NCBI RefSeq assembly: GCF_000236905.1
Contig: NC_016525.1
Location: 1 to 64,000 of the forward strand
Direction of reading: 5' to 3'
Length of the DNA: 64,000 nt
Origin: Tetrapisispora phaffii CBS 4417
Taxonomy: Eukaryota; Ascomycota; Saccharomycetes; Saccharomycetales; Saccharomycetaceae
Both the position numbers and the translations under genes were made by a program. Shown here piece by piece: positions 9,896 to 20,743 of the stretch (position 1 is the first letter of the stretch; every line of letters begins with the position of its first letter). The notes below the pieces were generated by a model. That model was not told where the DNA came from. It saw nothing but the letters and a program-made list of their open reading frames with translations, and searched no databases.

Positions 9896-10863
9896 GTCAC
9901 GCCACTCATATCTGTGACTTGCCGGTAAATCCTCCGAGGATTTACCGTCTCCCCGATTTTTCGTCTTCTCGCGCCGTCACATGTCCATCCCCAGGCGCCG
10001 AGCCGCAGACTATTCCTGCGCCGCACTCCGACATGCGATTACGGCCACACAGCAAACTTCAAAAACAAAAATCACTGATCAATGGGAAAAAATATTATAT
10101 AGAGGACTCAGCTTCAGAGCTTAAAACGTTTATTCGTGGACTACATATATTTCCACATTTGCGAGACCTGAACGTCGTGTATCTCTTACATGTCGATCTA
10201 GTCTCTGAGACACAAAGTGTTATATTTCATAGCCTGACGATGGAGTATTGAATCTCCTTTGAATGAATACGGAAGCAGTAGTCTGACACTAATCTTAAAC
10301 TCATAGTTGTATCGCCAGAAGGGCATTTGAAAATACATTCCTTTACCATCCCTTACACTATTATTGTAAAAAACGTCAATGAATGATTTTATTTGACTAC
10401 ATTTTATGGGTTTTAACATATGTATATCACTATGCCAGCCTCTAATACTGTATTTTTATAATAATAGCAAGTTATTCTGGTTTCTCTCTATGTCCTTTCG
10501 ATAAATTAGTCAAAGATTAAAGATTTGTTGAAGGTAAAATTCTATTCTGCCACATGAGAGTAGGCAATCCAATAATTAACTTAATATTTAATTTAGCAAG
10601 AAATAATTTAGTGTTTAGTAACTTATATTATACACTTGTCGTTCAAGAAATCAGTCAATATATTGAACGTTTCAGTTACTCTTTGCTACTTACAAATTTC
10701 ATTGCTATTTATTTAACCCATCAATAACAATATATATAAAAAGAACCATCTTATAACATCATAAGTATACTTGCTATTTCATCTTCTAGTTCATTCAATT
10801 GTATACAAGTAACTCACACTGAATAAACGAACACTTTAACACAAGATAAAATAAAATGTCAAG
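9896..10863. other. Upstream region of the PTR2 relic with GC-rich patch
   Basis: The first 150 bp are unusually GC-rich for this window and include a 25-bp palindrome at 9923-9947. The last 130 bp carry a TATA stretch (about 10731-10743), typical of the promoter of the former transporter gene. The open frames at 9823-10026 (-) and 9892-10251 (+) show no protein-like features. Confidence 0.5.
9923..9947. repeat. 25-bp palindrome (12-bp arms, 1-bp centre)
   Basis: CGGTAAATCCTC is followed by one base and then its exact reverse complement. It lies just outside the right end of the large palindrome. It could be a dimeric transcription factor site left from the transporter promoter or a hairpin linked to the rearrangement; the sequence alone does not decide. 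Confidence 0.6.
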
Positions 10864-12689
10864 ATGTATACTGACAGTATCAATTCCGATACCAGCAATC
10901 ATTCAAGTTCTTTAAATATAACTTATAAAAAAGACTCTGGAACTAATGAGATTATTGACAATGCTAACACAATGGAAAGCGAACCTATGATAGAAGTTGT
11001 ACTTGAACATATATACAAAAAATACGAGGATACATACAGTGAAGAAATTATACCAACACAAGAAGAGCTTGATACCTGAACTCACGTTCCTGGCAAAATC
11101 CTTTCAAGTGTTGGCTGGTTGCCGTTGCGGAAGTAGCTGAAAGGTTCTCTTACTATGGTTTATCTGCTCCTTTTCAAAATTACATGGCTAATGACTCATA
11201 TGACACTCCAAGAGGTATTTTACAACTGGACTCTAATGGTGCAACCGCTATATCATATTTTTTCCAATTTTGGTGTTACATTACACCAATTTTTGGTGGC
11301 TATTTAGCTGATACTCATTGTGGTAAATATAACACCATTTTTGTAGGTACAAAAATTTATGTTGTTGGTATCTTAATTTTTTTTATGACATCCATAGAAT
11401 CTATTGGGACAAAAAGTACAGCTACAGGGGGTTTATTGCTGCTATAGTCATTATAGGTGTTGCAACAGGCATGATAAAAGCCAATATTTCAGTTTTAATT
11501 ACTGAGCAAATTCCAGAAAGAAGAGCTAGGCTGCTCGCAAATAAAAAGGGCGAGAAAGTTATCGAAGATCCAAAACTAACTATTCAAAATGTCTTTATGT
11601 TTTTTTTATCTTATGATTAATGTTGGCTCCCTTTCAGTGATTGCCACAACCGAATTAGAGCTACACAGGGATTCTGGGATGCGTATTTGTTACCGTTCTG
11701 TTTCTTCTGAGTTGCTGTGGTTGTAATAGTTATAGGTAAGAAACAATATGTTAGAAAACCTGTTGGTGATAAAGTTATTTCAAAATGTTTCAAAGTCATG
11801 TATATTGTATCAAAAATAAATTCAATTTTGGTGCGGCTAGGCCATCTTTAAATGAACAGAAACTTTATCCTTGGTCTGATAAGTTCGTCGATGAAATTCA
11901 AAGGCTCTTCGAGCCTGTAAAGTTTTTGTCTTCTATCCAATTTATTGGCGTGTTTATGGTCAAATTCTGAACAATTTTGTTACTCAAGCAGGTACTATGG
12001 AATCACATGGTCCTCCAAATGATTTTTTACAGGTCATAAACTCCATTGCCATTATTGTATTTCTCCCAATATGTGAAAGGTTTATCTATCCATTTATTAG
12101 AAGATACACTCCATTAAGACCAATATCTAAAATATTCATTGGTTTTATGTTCGGAGCAAGTGCCATGGTATGGGCCGCTGTTTTACAAAGTTTTATTTAC
12201 AAAACAGGTCCCTGTTATGATCAACCAATGGTCTGCAGCCTTGAATATACGAAACGCCTAACAAAGTTCATATTGCATGGCAAGTACTTGCATATGTTCT
12301 AATTTCATTATCCGAAAATTTTGCACCCATCACTGGTCTAGAACATGCCTTTTCGAATGCACCTGAATCGATGAAATCTTTTATTATGTCTATTTTTTGT
12401 TCACTGATGCCATTGCTGCCGCACTGGCAATCGCCCTTTCACCAACAGCTGTTGATCCTAAGTTCACTTGGGCTTTTACAGGTTTAGCATTTTGCGTGCT
12501 TTATCGCAGGCTGCCTATTCTGGATATGTTTTAAAAGCTACAATAAAACAGAAGACGCCTGACTTGAAAATAACTTTTATGGAAAACGATTTGAAAAACA
12601 ATTCAGAGTTTTCGTCAGACGAAGACGTAGGATTACGAAGTATTGACAAGGAACTGGCCTTTTCGAAGGATTCAATAGAACCCAAGTGA
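10864..12689 (+). pseudogene. PTR2: Decayed PTR2-type di/tripeptide transporter
   Basis: Almost the full Ptr2 protein can be followed in order, but across all three frames. Recognisable pieces are VAEVAERFSYYGLSAPFQNY (about 11125-11185), SYFFQFWCYITPIFGGY, GVATGMIKANISVLI (about 11456), INVGSLSVIATTELE, GKKQYVRKPVGDKVI, ESHGPPNDFLQV (about 12000), ERFIYPFIRRYTPLRPISKIF and GFMFGASAMVWAAVLQSF. Breaks include TGA at 11077-11079 and frame changes near 11112, 11430, 11605, 11665, 11815, 11915 and beyond 12290. At least eight lesions mean no functional transporter. Ptr2 is a proton-coupled plasma-membrane peptide importer. Codon-level similarity is still clear, so loss is not ancient. Confidence 0.92.
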
Positions 12690-14359
12690 CTTAGAATAGC
12701 TGTAATCTGTACATAGTAATACAAAACGATTTTAAAATATAATGGCACTAATAATAATAAGCCGACTATTTCTTTGCGTGGCACCATATTCTATCCGATG
12801 CCAAACATGTCGAAGAAGGCAAACTATACATGCGTGCGCTAATAGTTGCCATCAAAATTGAAACGAACACGTGTATCATTGAAGACTACTTAAAAGTCCA
12901 TTCGTGAAAATAGGAGGGGAAGGCAACTTTGTGCTGTCGTTACGATAGCCCCGACTATAATACAACAATGGCGAGACCGTCGGCACTGAAAGAGAACATA
13001 ATAAAATTTGTTTAACAACAACTAACAACCACTGTTAACAGTACCCAGTCGACAACGGTTAACAAGCCTTCGAAGAAACGCTTCGAAAGTTACAAACAAT
13101 AGCTTTACTTGCAGTCTGCTACTGTCTAGTGTAGACCGGTAGAATACATCTTACTTTTTCGATTTCTTACAGCAACAGAGGCATTTATTCTCAATATATT
13201 TTGTTAATCCCTCTATCAAAGTTACGCATTTCGGCAGCGGTTTGATCGTTGCGACTATCTTATTTCGTCAAAAAAAAATCGAAAGCCAATTGGAAACGTA
13301 TCCGGTAAAGGAGAACAGTGAAAACTCGAGACCAATCTCGAAGATGATGAACCGATTGGGAAAATAGAGTTACAATCAATAGTTCACTTTTGCAGATTAT
13401 TAAGTGTCTTTTGAGCTTATTTTTAGGTTAAAAGAGGACAACATATACCCTCTTTTAACCTTGTAGATGTAAGTTAGTTTTCCTTTTTTCGTGGTAGACA
13501 CTGCTAACGAAGTTAGTGTACTGGCAAGACAAAGAGATGGTCATAGGGTTTATAATGTTAATAAAATACAATGAAAATGGTATATGGCTTTCATATCGGG
13601 CAATGAGCAGCATTGAATATTACTTGTTACGGTTTGTTATTTTGACCATTTAGTCCCCATAGTAAGTGCCCTTGAGAAATTGGAGTGCTGTTATCATATC
13701 TTGAGTCAATTGCCGGTTTCGATTTTAGACTGAGCCCTCTAATGTCACTTCAAGTGGAGAGCAGTACAGGTTATATAGTATGTTGCTTACAATTTCATTA
13801 ACCTTGTTCTTAACTTCAGATGGTAGAAAAAATCGATTTTAGTGGTACGGGTTACGTCAGTTTTTACCCTTTTGGTTTCCGAACAAGCTATGCAAAAGGC
13901 GACACGATATCGGAAATATCAAGGTTTTTCCACAAAAATGTTTCCTAAAATAATAATAACTGTCTTACCGTGACTGATAAGTGTTTTTTTGTTTCTTATT
14001 ACTGGGATTCTGGAGTCGATGAATTGGAAATTTGTTAAGAAGATGCCTCAATCCTTTTCCAAACTGCACATGTTAACGTGCACAACTTCAATTATTTCAT
14101 TTCTAATAATTAATTAAAAATGCTAAATCGTCCTTTTTTGCTACTTCGCCATACTTTGAAATTCAAAAATAGATTGATGGCATGAAGTAACAATTATATC
14201 AATATCTATATATCTATATATATATATAAGCATATATTGGAATGGAGGTAATCAAATACAGTAAGAAATTTGAAATTTCCTTACTTTAAAGATCGGGATT
14301 GTTAAATAAAACTCGTTTCTTTGTCAATAGAAGGAGCACAAGTGTCAACAAAATCAAGA
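12690..14359. other. Long intergenic region between PTR2 relic and MNN1-like gene
   Basis: 1.67 kb without a recognised gene. It holds a perfect 13-bp inverted repeat at 13425-13461, paired TTCGAA sequences around 13070-13090, and a long AT/TATA tract (about 14200-14240) just upstream of the MNN1-like start. Base composition is mixed, with a moderately GC-rich part at 12770-13140. Confidence 0.5.
13425..13461. repeat. Perfect hairpin-forming inverted repeat, 13-bp arms
   Basis: AGGTTAAAAGAGG (13425-13437) is followed by an 11-base loop and its exact reverse complement (13449-13461). No T-run typical of a Pol III or bacterial-type terminator follows. Function unknown. Confidence 0.6.
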
Positions 14360-16636
14360 ATGGCTAATTATTCAGAGATAAAAAGAATAATTATCAACAG
14401 ACGAAGCTGTAAATTCTATATATACGTTGTGTCTGTGTTGAGTACGATATTCATCACACTACATTTATCCAACAACTATTTAACCGATGCTACCAATACT
14501 CCATCCTATAGACAAAATTTAAATAACCTGGACAACTTTAAATTGCAGCTTTCATATTTTAATCAGCACGAAGTCAAGGAAGAACCGGTATCTCCAATCG
14601 ATCTAATACCAAAATACAATACTATTAATAAGAGCAGTTATAATGGCAGGAGTTTCGTTCAGCGAGTAATTGACACTATAAAAGGCAATTCATATAAAGA
14701 TTTCAGCCAGCTAGATTTACAAACTAAATGTCTCCTGTACTACAGAAATCTTTATGCAATGAATGAAAACTGGTCAAATAGCTTAGAGCAATTCTCTTTA
14801 AATATTAATGACATTAATGACAAGACTTTAAAAGCAATGAAGGAGAAATTTGGCGATGATTATGATAATGTAGAAGTTGTCAAGAGTCACAAGAAAAAAA
14901 ATGACCTAGCATTAGGGTTTGAAAGAATTAGACTTTATGACAAATGTTTCTTGGGTCCAGAATCAGTTATCAAAGCGCAAGATGTTTTTAATAAGAATAT
15001 CGATACCAAAAATTACATTGTCCCCCCACGTAATTTGGCAGAAACCAAGAGTACAGATGAACAGAAAGAAAAAGAGAATGATCCATTTTATACCTACTTA
15101 AAGTATGATCAGTATGATTTAGACCACAGGATGTTCCCGTTTATTAAAAAATTCAATGCAGAAACATTCAAAGATTTATTACCAAGGATAACAAATGGTA
15201 AAGTAAAGGATAAATATCTGGATCTAGGTGTACTTCCTGTTTTAGACAAGCACGGTAAATTATCTAAATATGTAACTTACCATTACGATCCGGAAAAAAC
15301 TTTCTGGGGTAATTGGAATGCAATGAGTTCGATAGTTAGTAAAAGAGGGATTGTCTTATCGTTCAGCGATAAACACGTTGATACTTTCTTGAGGTTGCTT
15401 ACCACTTTAAGATTTCAACAAAACGATTTACCAATACAGGTTATACATGTAGGTGATGACTTATCAGAAGAGTCGAAGCATATGATTTATAGAGTTGCAA
15501 CAAGCCAATATGTAAGTGTTCCAGTTGTTGATTCTAAAAGTAAAAAAATCAAGCAGGTGTCGAATCTTCCTGCTCAGCAGATTTGGTTTGTCAATGTATC
15601 GAATGTATTAGACCCAGCTTTTATGAAAAAATTTGATAGGTTTAAAAATAAGTGGCTTGCCGAAATGTTGAATTTATTTGAGGAGTTTATTTTTCTGGAC
15701 ACAGATGCTATCTCTTACATTCATATGAGTGAATATTTCGAGTTCCCTGAGTACAAAGATACTGGAACTTTATTCTTCAAGGACAGAACTTTAGAAGATT
15801 ATAATAAAAAATCATGTACTGCTGCCTTTAGGACTCTACCTCCAAAAATGTTAGAAACTATAAATTTTGGAAATTTTCCGGTCATAGATGATAGTTATGT
15901 GGCAGAAGAGTGTAATAAATATTTGACAGTTGAGGAAAAAATTTACAAACATTACTTTTTTGATAATTGGTTACATCAAATGGAATCTGGTTTAATAGTG
16001 ATTAATAAATCAAGACATATTATGCCAATAGTTATTTCTACCATGCTACACATGACTGGTCAACTGAATTCATGTAGTTATGGAGATAAAGAATTTCTTT
16101 GGTTAGGTTTTTTAATATCAGGTACACCATATAGATTTCATGACGTTAATGCTGGTGCAATGGGTGATGTTCTGACAGAAAAAGATAATCTCGAGCATAT
16201 TGAACAGAGAATTTGTGTGATTCAGATTTCTCATTTTAACAAAGACAATCATCTACTTTGGGTAAATGGTGGTGCTCGTAATTGTAAATTTGAAGATGAT
16301 GCAAAAAAGATTGGGAGAATGATAAATTTAAATTTTTTGAGGGAAGGTCACAAATCATTTGAAGAATTCAAAGAATATTATGTAAACTCTCCAATTAGTG
16401 CGCAGCATGGCATAATCCCTGGGGATAATCCTGGAACGTGGAATAAGCTTGGGGAACATTGTAGGGGGTACAATCATTGTGCAAAATTTGAATCCAAGTT
16501 AACACCGTTTAGTTTCGACGACAGGAAGAATATCGGAAAAATATTTAAGTTCAGCCCATCTCATTCTAACCATATCAATGTTATAAATACCATTTGGACA
16601 AATTTTAATTACAGTCCAGACATGGAAAAATCTTAA
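14360..16636 (+). CDS. MNN1: Alpha-1,3-mannosyltransferase, MNN1 family
   Basis: A 758-residue type II membrane protein, close in size to S. cerevisiae Mnn1 (762). A short cytosolic tail is followed by a hydrophobic anchor at about residues 21-37, a stem, and a catalytic domain. The metal-binding DXD motif is seen as LDTDA (about residues 445-449), in the family context of FEEFIFLDTDA..EYFEFPEYKDTGTLFFKDR. Mnn1-type enzymes add terminal alpha-1,3-mannose to N- and O-linked glycans in the Golgi. The family has several members in yeast (MNN1, MNT2, MNT3 and others); length favours MNN1, but exact orthology is not certain. The open frame extends upstream from a TTG; the first ATG (14360) gives a normal N-terminus. 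Confidence 0.85.
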   Translation: MANYSEIKRIIINRRSCKFYIYVVSVLSTIFITLHLSNNYLTDATNTPSYRQNLNNLDNFKLQLSYFNQHEVKEEPVSPIDLIPKYNTINKSSYNGRSFVQRVIDTIKGNSYKDFSQLDLQTKCLLYYRNLYAMNENWSNSLEQFSLNINDINDKTLKAMKEKFGDDYDNVEVVKSHKKKNDLALGFERIRLYDKCFLGPESVIKAQDVFNKNIDTKNYIVPPRNLAETKSTDEQKEKENDPFYTYLKYDQYDLDHRMFPFIKKFNAETFKDLLPRITNGKVKDKYLDLGVLPVLDKHGKLSKYVTYHYDPEKTFWGNWNAMSSIVSKRGIVLSFSDKHVDTFLRLLTTLRFQQNDLPIQVIHVGDDLSEESKHMIYRVATSQYVSVPVVDSKSKKIKQVSNLPAQQIWFVNVSNVLDPAFMKKFDRFKNKWLAEMLNLFEEFIFLDTDAISYIHMSEYFEFPEYKDTGTLFFKDRTLEDYNKKSCTAAFRTLPPKMLETINFGNFPVIDDSYVAEECNKYLTVEEKIYKHYFFDNWLHQMESGLIVINKSRHIMPIVISTMLHMTGQLNSCSYGDKEFLWLGFLISGTPYRFHDVNAGAMGDVLTEKDNLEHIEQRICVIQISHFNKDNHLLWVNGGARNCKFEDDAKKIGRMINLNFLREGHKSFEEFKEYYVNSPISAQHGIIPGDNPGTWNKLGEHCRGYNHCAKFESKLTPFSFDDRKNIGKIFKFSPSHSNHINVINTIWTNFNYSPDMEKS

Positions 16637-17027
16637 TTCTAAGAGATTAGATAATAGTATTAGCATATAAATAATTTTAATAATCGTAATAACCGCCATA
16701 AAAGCATACTAATAGTAGTAATCATTATTATCCTAATAACGCGTTTACCTATAATAATATTTATATAGTACAATATAGAAGTTGCATCTTCTTATGATTT
16801 ATAGTAGTTTATTTAAAATTCTGGAATATTAGAAATTAACATTAGCTATGTAAGAAATTTAAAAATTGCGATGATATGAAAAACTTTCAACAAAAGACAT
16901 TTAGACTTTAATATAAAATATCTTCGCTGTTAACATAATGAGTAACTATACAAATCTCGTAATTGAGTAGAGGATTATTTTTTAATATAAAATCAGCTGT
17001 CTTTAAATAATATTGCGAACTCCCCCA
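16637..17027. other. Short AT-rich intergenic region
   Basis: Terminator of the MNN1-like gene and promoter of RKM1. Very AT-rich with TAATAATAG-type repeats; no specific site was recognised. Confidence 0.5.
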
Positions 17028-18758
17028 ATGAATGACGAGAAATTAAGCAGTTTATTAAATTGGGCCAAGGAAAATGGTGCTATTATAGATGACCGCATTG
17101 GATTCAAATACAATACCAATTCAGGATTCTCATGTTTTGCTAAAAATGATATTAAATCAGAAGAAAAACCTTTGATTGAAATTCCTAAGAATTTATTAAT
17201 TACTCATTCTTTGGCTGAGTCTCACTTCAATACAAAAATCACTGAAATCAAATTGACATCAAAAAATTCAAATGCATTAACTCAATTATATCTATCAAAA
17301 TTAAAGTTTTCAAATTCAAATGATGAAGAGGTACTCCATTTAAAGCCATATTTAGATATCTTGCCCTCTGATCTTGAACAACCATACTTTTGGGGCTCGA
17401 AGTTATTACAATTGGTTCATCAAACAGATTTATATTTAATATTAAAGGAAATCATTGTTAAAATATACAATGAATGGATTGAGCTGAAAGAGCAGTTAAA
17501 CGTCGAACAACGAGAAGATGAGGATAAAAATTTGAAAGGCAGTTCGGCAGACCAATTATTAGAATATTTAAGGACATACAATTCCAATGAAATAAAATGG
17601 GAAAGTTTTTATGCATATACGTGGGCAACTTGTATTTTTAAATCAAGGGCCTTTCCAAATTTAGTTATTGATGATAAAAACGTAATTGATATTAACCTAG
17701 CATTTCTATATCCAGTTGTTGATTTGCTAAATCATAAAAATGATACAAGAGTCAAGTGGTCTTATAATGAGAATAAAGTTCAATTTGTATCAGAAGAGAA
17801 AATAAATGTTGACATGGAATTGTTTAATAACTATGGTAATAAGTCTAATGAAGAATTGTTGCTAAACTATGGTTTTATTGAAGAGAATAATGTTCATGAT
17901 AATACAAGGTTAACTTTAAGACTAGAGACTGCAGCATTAGTTGGCGCACAGAATTCAGGTGTGAAGTTTTCGAAAGAGGAATTAGTTAAGTCAGATTGTG
18001 TTCAGTTCCTTATTGACAATAATGGTGAAGTTCCTAAATCACTAATTAATTTATTTGGATACCTTTGCAAATTAAAATCCGAAGAATTCACTAACATTAG
18101 AAGTGTTTTAGAAGGTATTGATCAATTGAACACTATATTAACTCAAAAAATTGAGCTGTTCAAAAGTATATCAAAAGCTAGAAGTGAAGGTTTTGGTTCT
18201 TCTGAAGTGAAAACTGTACAAAGCATTAAAAAATTTGCAAACTCTCAAAAGATGATATATAACAGAGCATTCGATAACTTGTTGAAACTGCAAAAAACAA
18301 TATTAAAATCTGCGAAAGAAACCTTATCTTTTAGATCTGCTTATAAAAGCGATCAATTATTTTCTAATAGTTTATTGTTAACTTGGGGTATCACTAACTA
18401 TGAAGATTTAAAGAAGAATGACAATTTTAGAGAGGCAGTTTTGATGTGGATGGTTAGAATATCAAACCAAAATAATTATAAAAACAAATTTAAATTCAAT
18501 CCTCCAAAATTCATCTTTGATTGTTTTAAGGAAAAATCCAAGTCTATTGTGATAGAAAAAGAAGATGTTGCAGAATTTCTCCCTTTCCACAAGAAATTAT
18601 TTCCAGCACTTTCGCAAAAGATACCTGAAGTGTATGGACAAGGTGATTGGGGGATAAAACAGTTTATTATCGCCAGTAGTGTATATGATATGTTGGTCTG
18701 GACAAAAGACATAACTCAAGAGCCACTGTTCATAAAAAATGAGAAGTATTTATTATAA
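17028..18758 (+). CDS. RKM1: Ribosomal lysine N-methyltransferase, SET domain (Rkm1-like)
   Basis: 576 residues versus 583 for S. cerevisiae Rkm1. It has the split SET domain of the RuBisCO-methyltransferase-like group: N-terminal SET-N (FSCFAKNDIKSEEKPLIEIP, about residues 30-50), a long insert, the PVVDLLNHKND block (about 227-237) that forms the cofactor pocket, and the terminal LFNNYGNKSNEELLLNYGF (about 264-282) with the catalytic tyrosine region. The C-terminal third is the helical substrate-binding domain. Rkm1 dimethylates lysines of ribosomal protein Rpl23 in the cytosol; Rkm2 is the main alternative but is shorter. Start: the frame opens with TTG at 17013, and ATG at 17028 is preferred. 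It converges on COF1. Confidence 0.85.
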   Translation: MNDEKLSSLLNWAKENGAIIDDRIGFKYNTNSGFSCFAKNDIKSEEKPLIEIPKNLLITHSLAESHFNTKITEIKLTSKNSNALTQLYLSKLKFSNSNDEEVLHLKPYLDILPSDLEQPYFWGSKLLQLVHQTDLYLILKEIIVKIYNEWIELKEQLNVEQREDEDKNLKGSSADQLLEYLRTYNSNEIKWESFYAYTWATCIFKSRAFPNLVIDDKNVIDINLAFLYPVVDLLNHKNDTRVKWSYNENKVQFVSEEKINVDMELFNNYGNKSNEELLLNYGFIEENNVHDNTRLTLRLETAALVGAQNSGVKFSKEELVKSDCVQFLIDNNGEVPKSLINLFGYLCKLKSEEFTNIRSVLEGIDQLNTILTQKIELFKSISKARSEGFGSSEVKTVQSIKKFANSQKMIYNRAFDNLLKLQKTILKSAKETLSFRSAYKSDQLFSNSLLLTWGITNYEDLKKNDNFREAVLMWMVRISNQNNYKNKFKFNPPKFIFDCFKEKSKSIVIEKEDVAEFLPFHKKLFPALSQKIPEVYGQGDWGIKQFIIASSVYDMLVWTKDITQEPLFIKNEKYLL

Positions 18759-18994
18759 TAACGTTGAAATATAAAAAGTTCATAGTTGAATTCTTAATAA
18801 ATATTTTTAATTCGTTTTTTTTTATTTTATTATTTCTTTTATTTTATTATTTCAAAGGATATAAAATAATGAACTTCGTGCTCATAAGAAATGAAACCTA
18901 GGTGCTCATATATACTATATATCATATTATATTGTGTCTTCGTAAGAAAGATAAGATGGAGAAAGTAGTGATGAATAAAAATTACATTCTTTAC

Positions 18995-19499
18995 TTAGTG
19001 GGTACCAGATCTAACTCTATCTAAGACAGTTTCGTAAGCAACTTCGGAAAAGTCAGTACCTTGAATATCGGCAGCAACACCGTTCAATGATCTTCTTAAA
19101 GCATCCTTAGAAGAAGCGTAAACCATCTTAGACCTAACTGGAGCAGTATCTGGAGACCAGGTGAAGAAAATGATTTTCGATCTTTTACCTTCGTTACCAC
19201 TAATTTCATATTCAAAATCGTAAACAGCGTATAAACAGTCATTTTCTGGTAATTTTTCTAAGAAAGTATCATAAGAATCATCATTAGAGGTTTCCTTAAC
19301 AACAATTTCAGTTTTGTTATCATTTAAACCAAATAAGATGAACTTGTGCTTCTTACCTAGTTTTAGGTCATTGAAAGCGGATAGAGATTCGTCGGCAACG
19401 GCAACACTGTGATAATCAAACAGACTGTTAGTAAATAAACCAATGAATAATAATATCAATAAATATATAACTCATTACAACATACCCAGATCTAGACAT
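18995..19499 (-). CDS. COF1: Cofilin, actin-severing protein (two exons)
   Basis: Joined exons 19486-19499 and 18995-19406 give a 141-residue protein, versus 143 in S. cerevisiae. Exon 1 is only 14 nt (MSRSG, splitting the glycine codon). The 79-nt intron (19407-19485) starts GTATGT, has TACTAAC (19428-19434, minus strand) and ends CAG. The same intron position is known in S. cerevisiae COF1. The protein begins MSRSGVAVADES and contains the ADF-H domain with [34 protein letters not shown] and the actin-binding helix [21 protein letters not shown]. Cofilin binds and severs ADP-actin filaments in cortical patches. A longer single-exon reading that begins inside the intron is an artefact. Confidence 0.97.
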
Positions 19500-20149
19500 C
19501 GTTGTTTTCTATTGTTTTTTGTTTTGTCAGTAACTTAATTTCTTAGTTTTGAACTGTCTTTAAACCAACAATAAAACAAGACACTTTATAGTAATATAAC
19601 TAAGCTAAACAATCTGTTGCTAATATATCACCAATAAATTAAACTGAATAGTTTCAGGTAGTGAAGTAACTAAGTTGGTTATTGGTCTTGTTAAACTTTG
19701 GGAACTTCATTCCTATTTTCCTTTCAAAATCGCTTCCAAAGGGCGCCACGAGCAGAGTACCCTGCCGTCACAAATGATATCATCAGTCACGTGCTAAAGG
19801 GTTAATGTAGTCACATGATACGTATTATGCATTACCCGGTTGCTGCCACACGTTTTTACCCGCCCTTTTCCCATTTCCTGCTACAAGATGCAGTCGCCTA
19901 ACTTTCCCACAGCCAAAAACGACAATAAAAAGCATTTTCCATAACTATATAAATAGCCATAATAATTAGTAGACAGAATTATAACCACTTTGCATGAGCA
20001 AACATTTAGCCGCCGTTGTAAAAATAGATGTTTAATTTAGGCCAATTTCAATTAAAAGGCTCTTTATACACTCTATGCAACAGTATGTGTTGTAGTGCAG
20101 TAATTAATTGAGATTTTGGACTTGAGTCAGTTGAAATACCTATATATAT
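19500..20149. other. Divergent promoter region COF1 / LDB18
   Basis: It contains a Reb1-type site TTACCCG (19832-19838), a CACGTG E-box within TCACGTG (19787-19793), a second TCACATG-like site just downstream, and several GC-rich CCGCCC/CCC patches. This pattern suits a nucleosome-depleted promoter shared by two divergent housekeeping genes. Confidence 0.6.
19832..19838 (+). promoter_or_regulatory. Reb1-type site
   Basis: TTACCCG (followed by G) in the COF1/LDB18 divergent promoter. It matches the general regulatory factor Reb1 consensus; Reb1 clears nucleosomes in yeast promoters. Confidence 0.6.
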
Positions 20150-20743
20150 ATGTATACGAACAGAATGGTGAACCACGATGGTGCTTCTCTGGTGAGATCT
20201 CTGGGCCGCCGTCTAGATTCTTTGGAAGAGACGGTTGGTGTTGGAGAAAACAATAATTTCATCATTGACACTGTACGTGAATTGGAAACCCAATTGAATG
20301 CGATATATAGGGCTGGGTGTGATTATAGCATGAATTTCTTAGAATTGTTATCTGTATGGTATGAACACAAATGGGACAATGAAGATGAGGAAGTCAGTTT
20401 GCATGCTCGGGTAGTTGCAGTCAAGTACAAAGAGATTAAGCAGTTGATACAAGCACTACAAGCACTGAACGCGACTTTTGAAGATGTTCTGCTTTCAAGA
20501 AAACCGCTCATATCTTCTGCGACACAAGGTCAAAAGATGGTGGAGACAACAATGTTGCCTCAGCTGGAGGGCCTCTTTAAAAAATGTGATGGCCTGTTGA
20601 CAAGATCGATGTTGTTATTGAATCATTTTTATAGTTTTAACAGGAAAGTAAACATCAGAATGCATGACTATGACCAAAGACTACACGTAGCGGCAAACCA
20701 GATCATGGAACTACAGCAAGAAAAACATAAAAATATCCCGTGA
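20150..20743 (+). CDS. LDB18: Dynactin subunit Ldb18 (p24-like)
   Basis: A 197-residue, highly helical protein with heptad-like Leu/Val spacing across most of its length (for example LEETVGVGENNNFIIDTVRELETQL and a C-terminal LHVAANQIMELQQE). No membrane segment. Called from position: it follows COF1 divergently exactly as YLL049W follows YLL050C in S. cerevisiae, and size and coiled-coil character fit Ldb18 (178 residues), the yeast p24 of dynactin required for spindle orientation by dynein. The primary sequence diverges fast, so position carries much of the weight. Two starts are possible: ATG at 20150 inside a TATA tract, or ATG at 20165 (MVNHDGAS); the second gives a length closer to the family. 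Confidence 0.75.
   Translation: MYTNRMVNHDGASLVRSLGRRLDSLEETVGVGENNNFIIDTVRELETQLNAIYRAGCDYSMNFLELLSVWYEHKWDNEDEEVSLHARVVAVKYKEIKQLIQALQALNATFEDVLLSRKPLISSATQGQKMVETTMLPQLEGLFKKCDGLLTRSMLLLNHFYSFNRKVNIRMHDYDQRLHVAANQIMELQQEKHKNIP

Noticed and set aside
9892..10251. 119-codon open frame on the plus strand
   Set aside because: Composition follows the GC-rich patch, no protein-like pattern, overlaps an opposite-strand frame and the PTR2 upstream region.
12770..12907. Open stretch reading FFAWHHILSDAKHVEEGKLY, possibly a Ty/copia pol relic
   Set aside because: The similarity is only impressionistic, there are no LTRs, and no neighbouring pol motifs.
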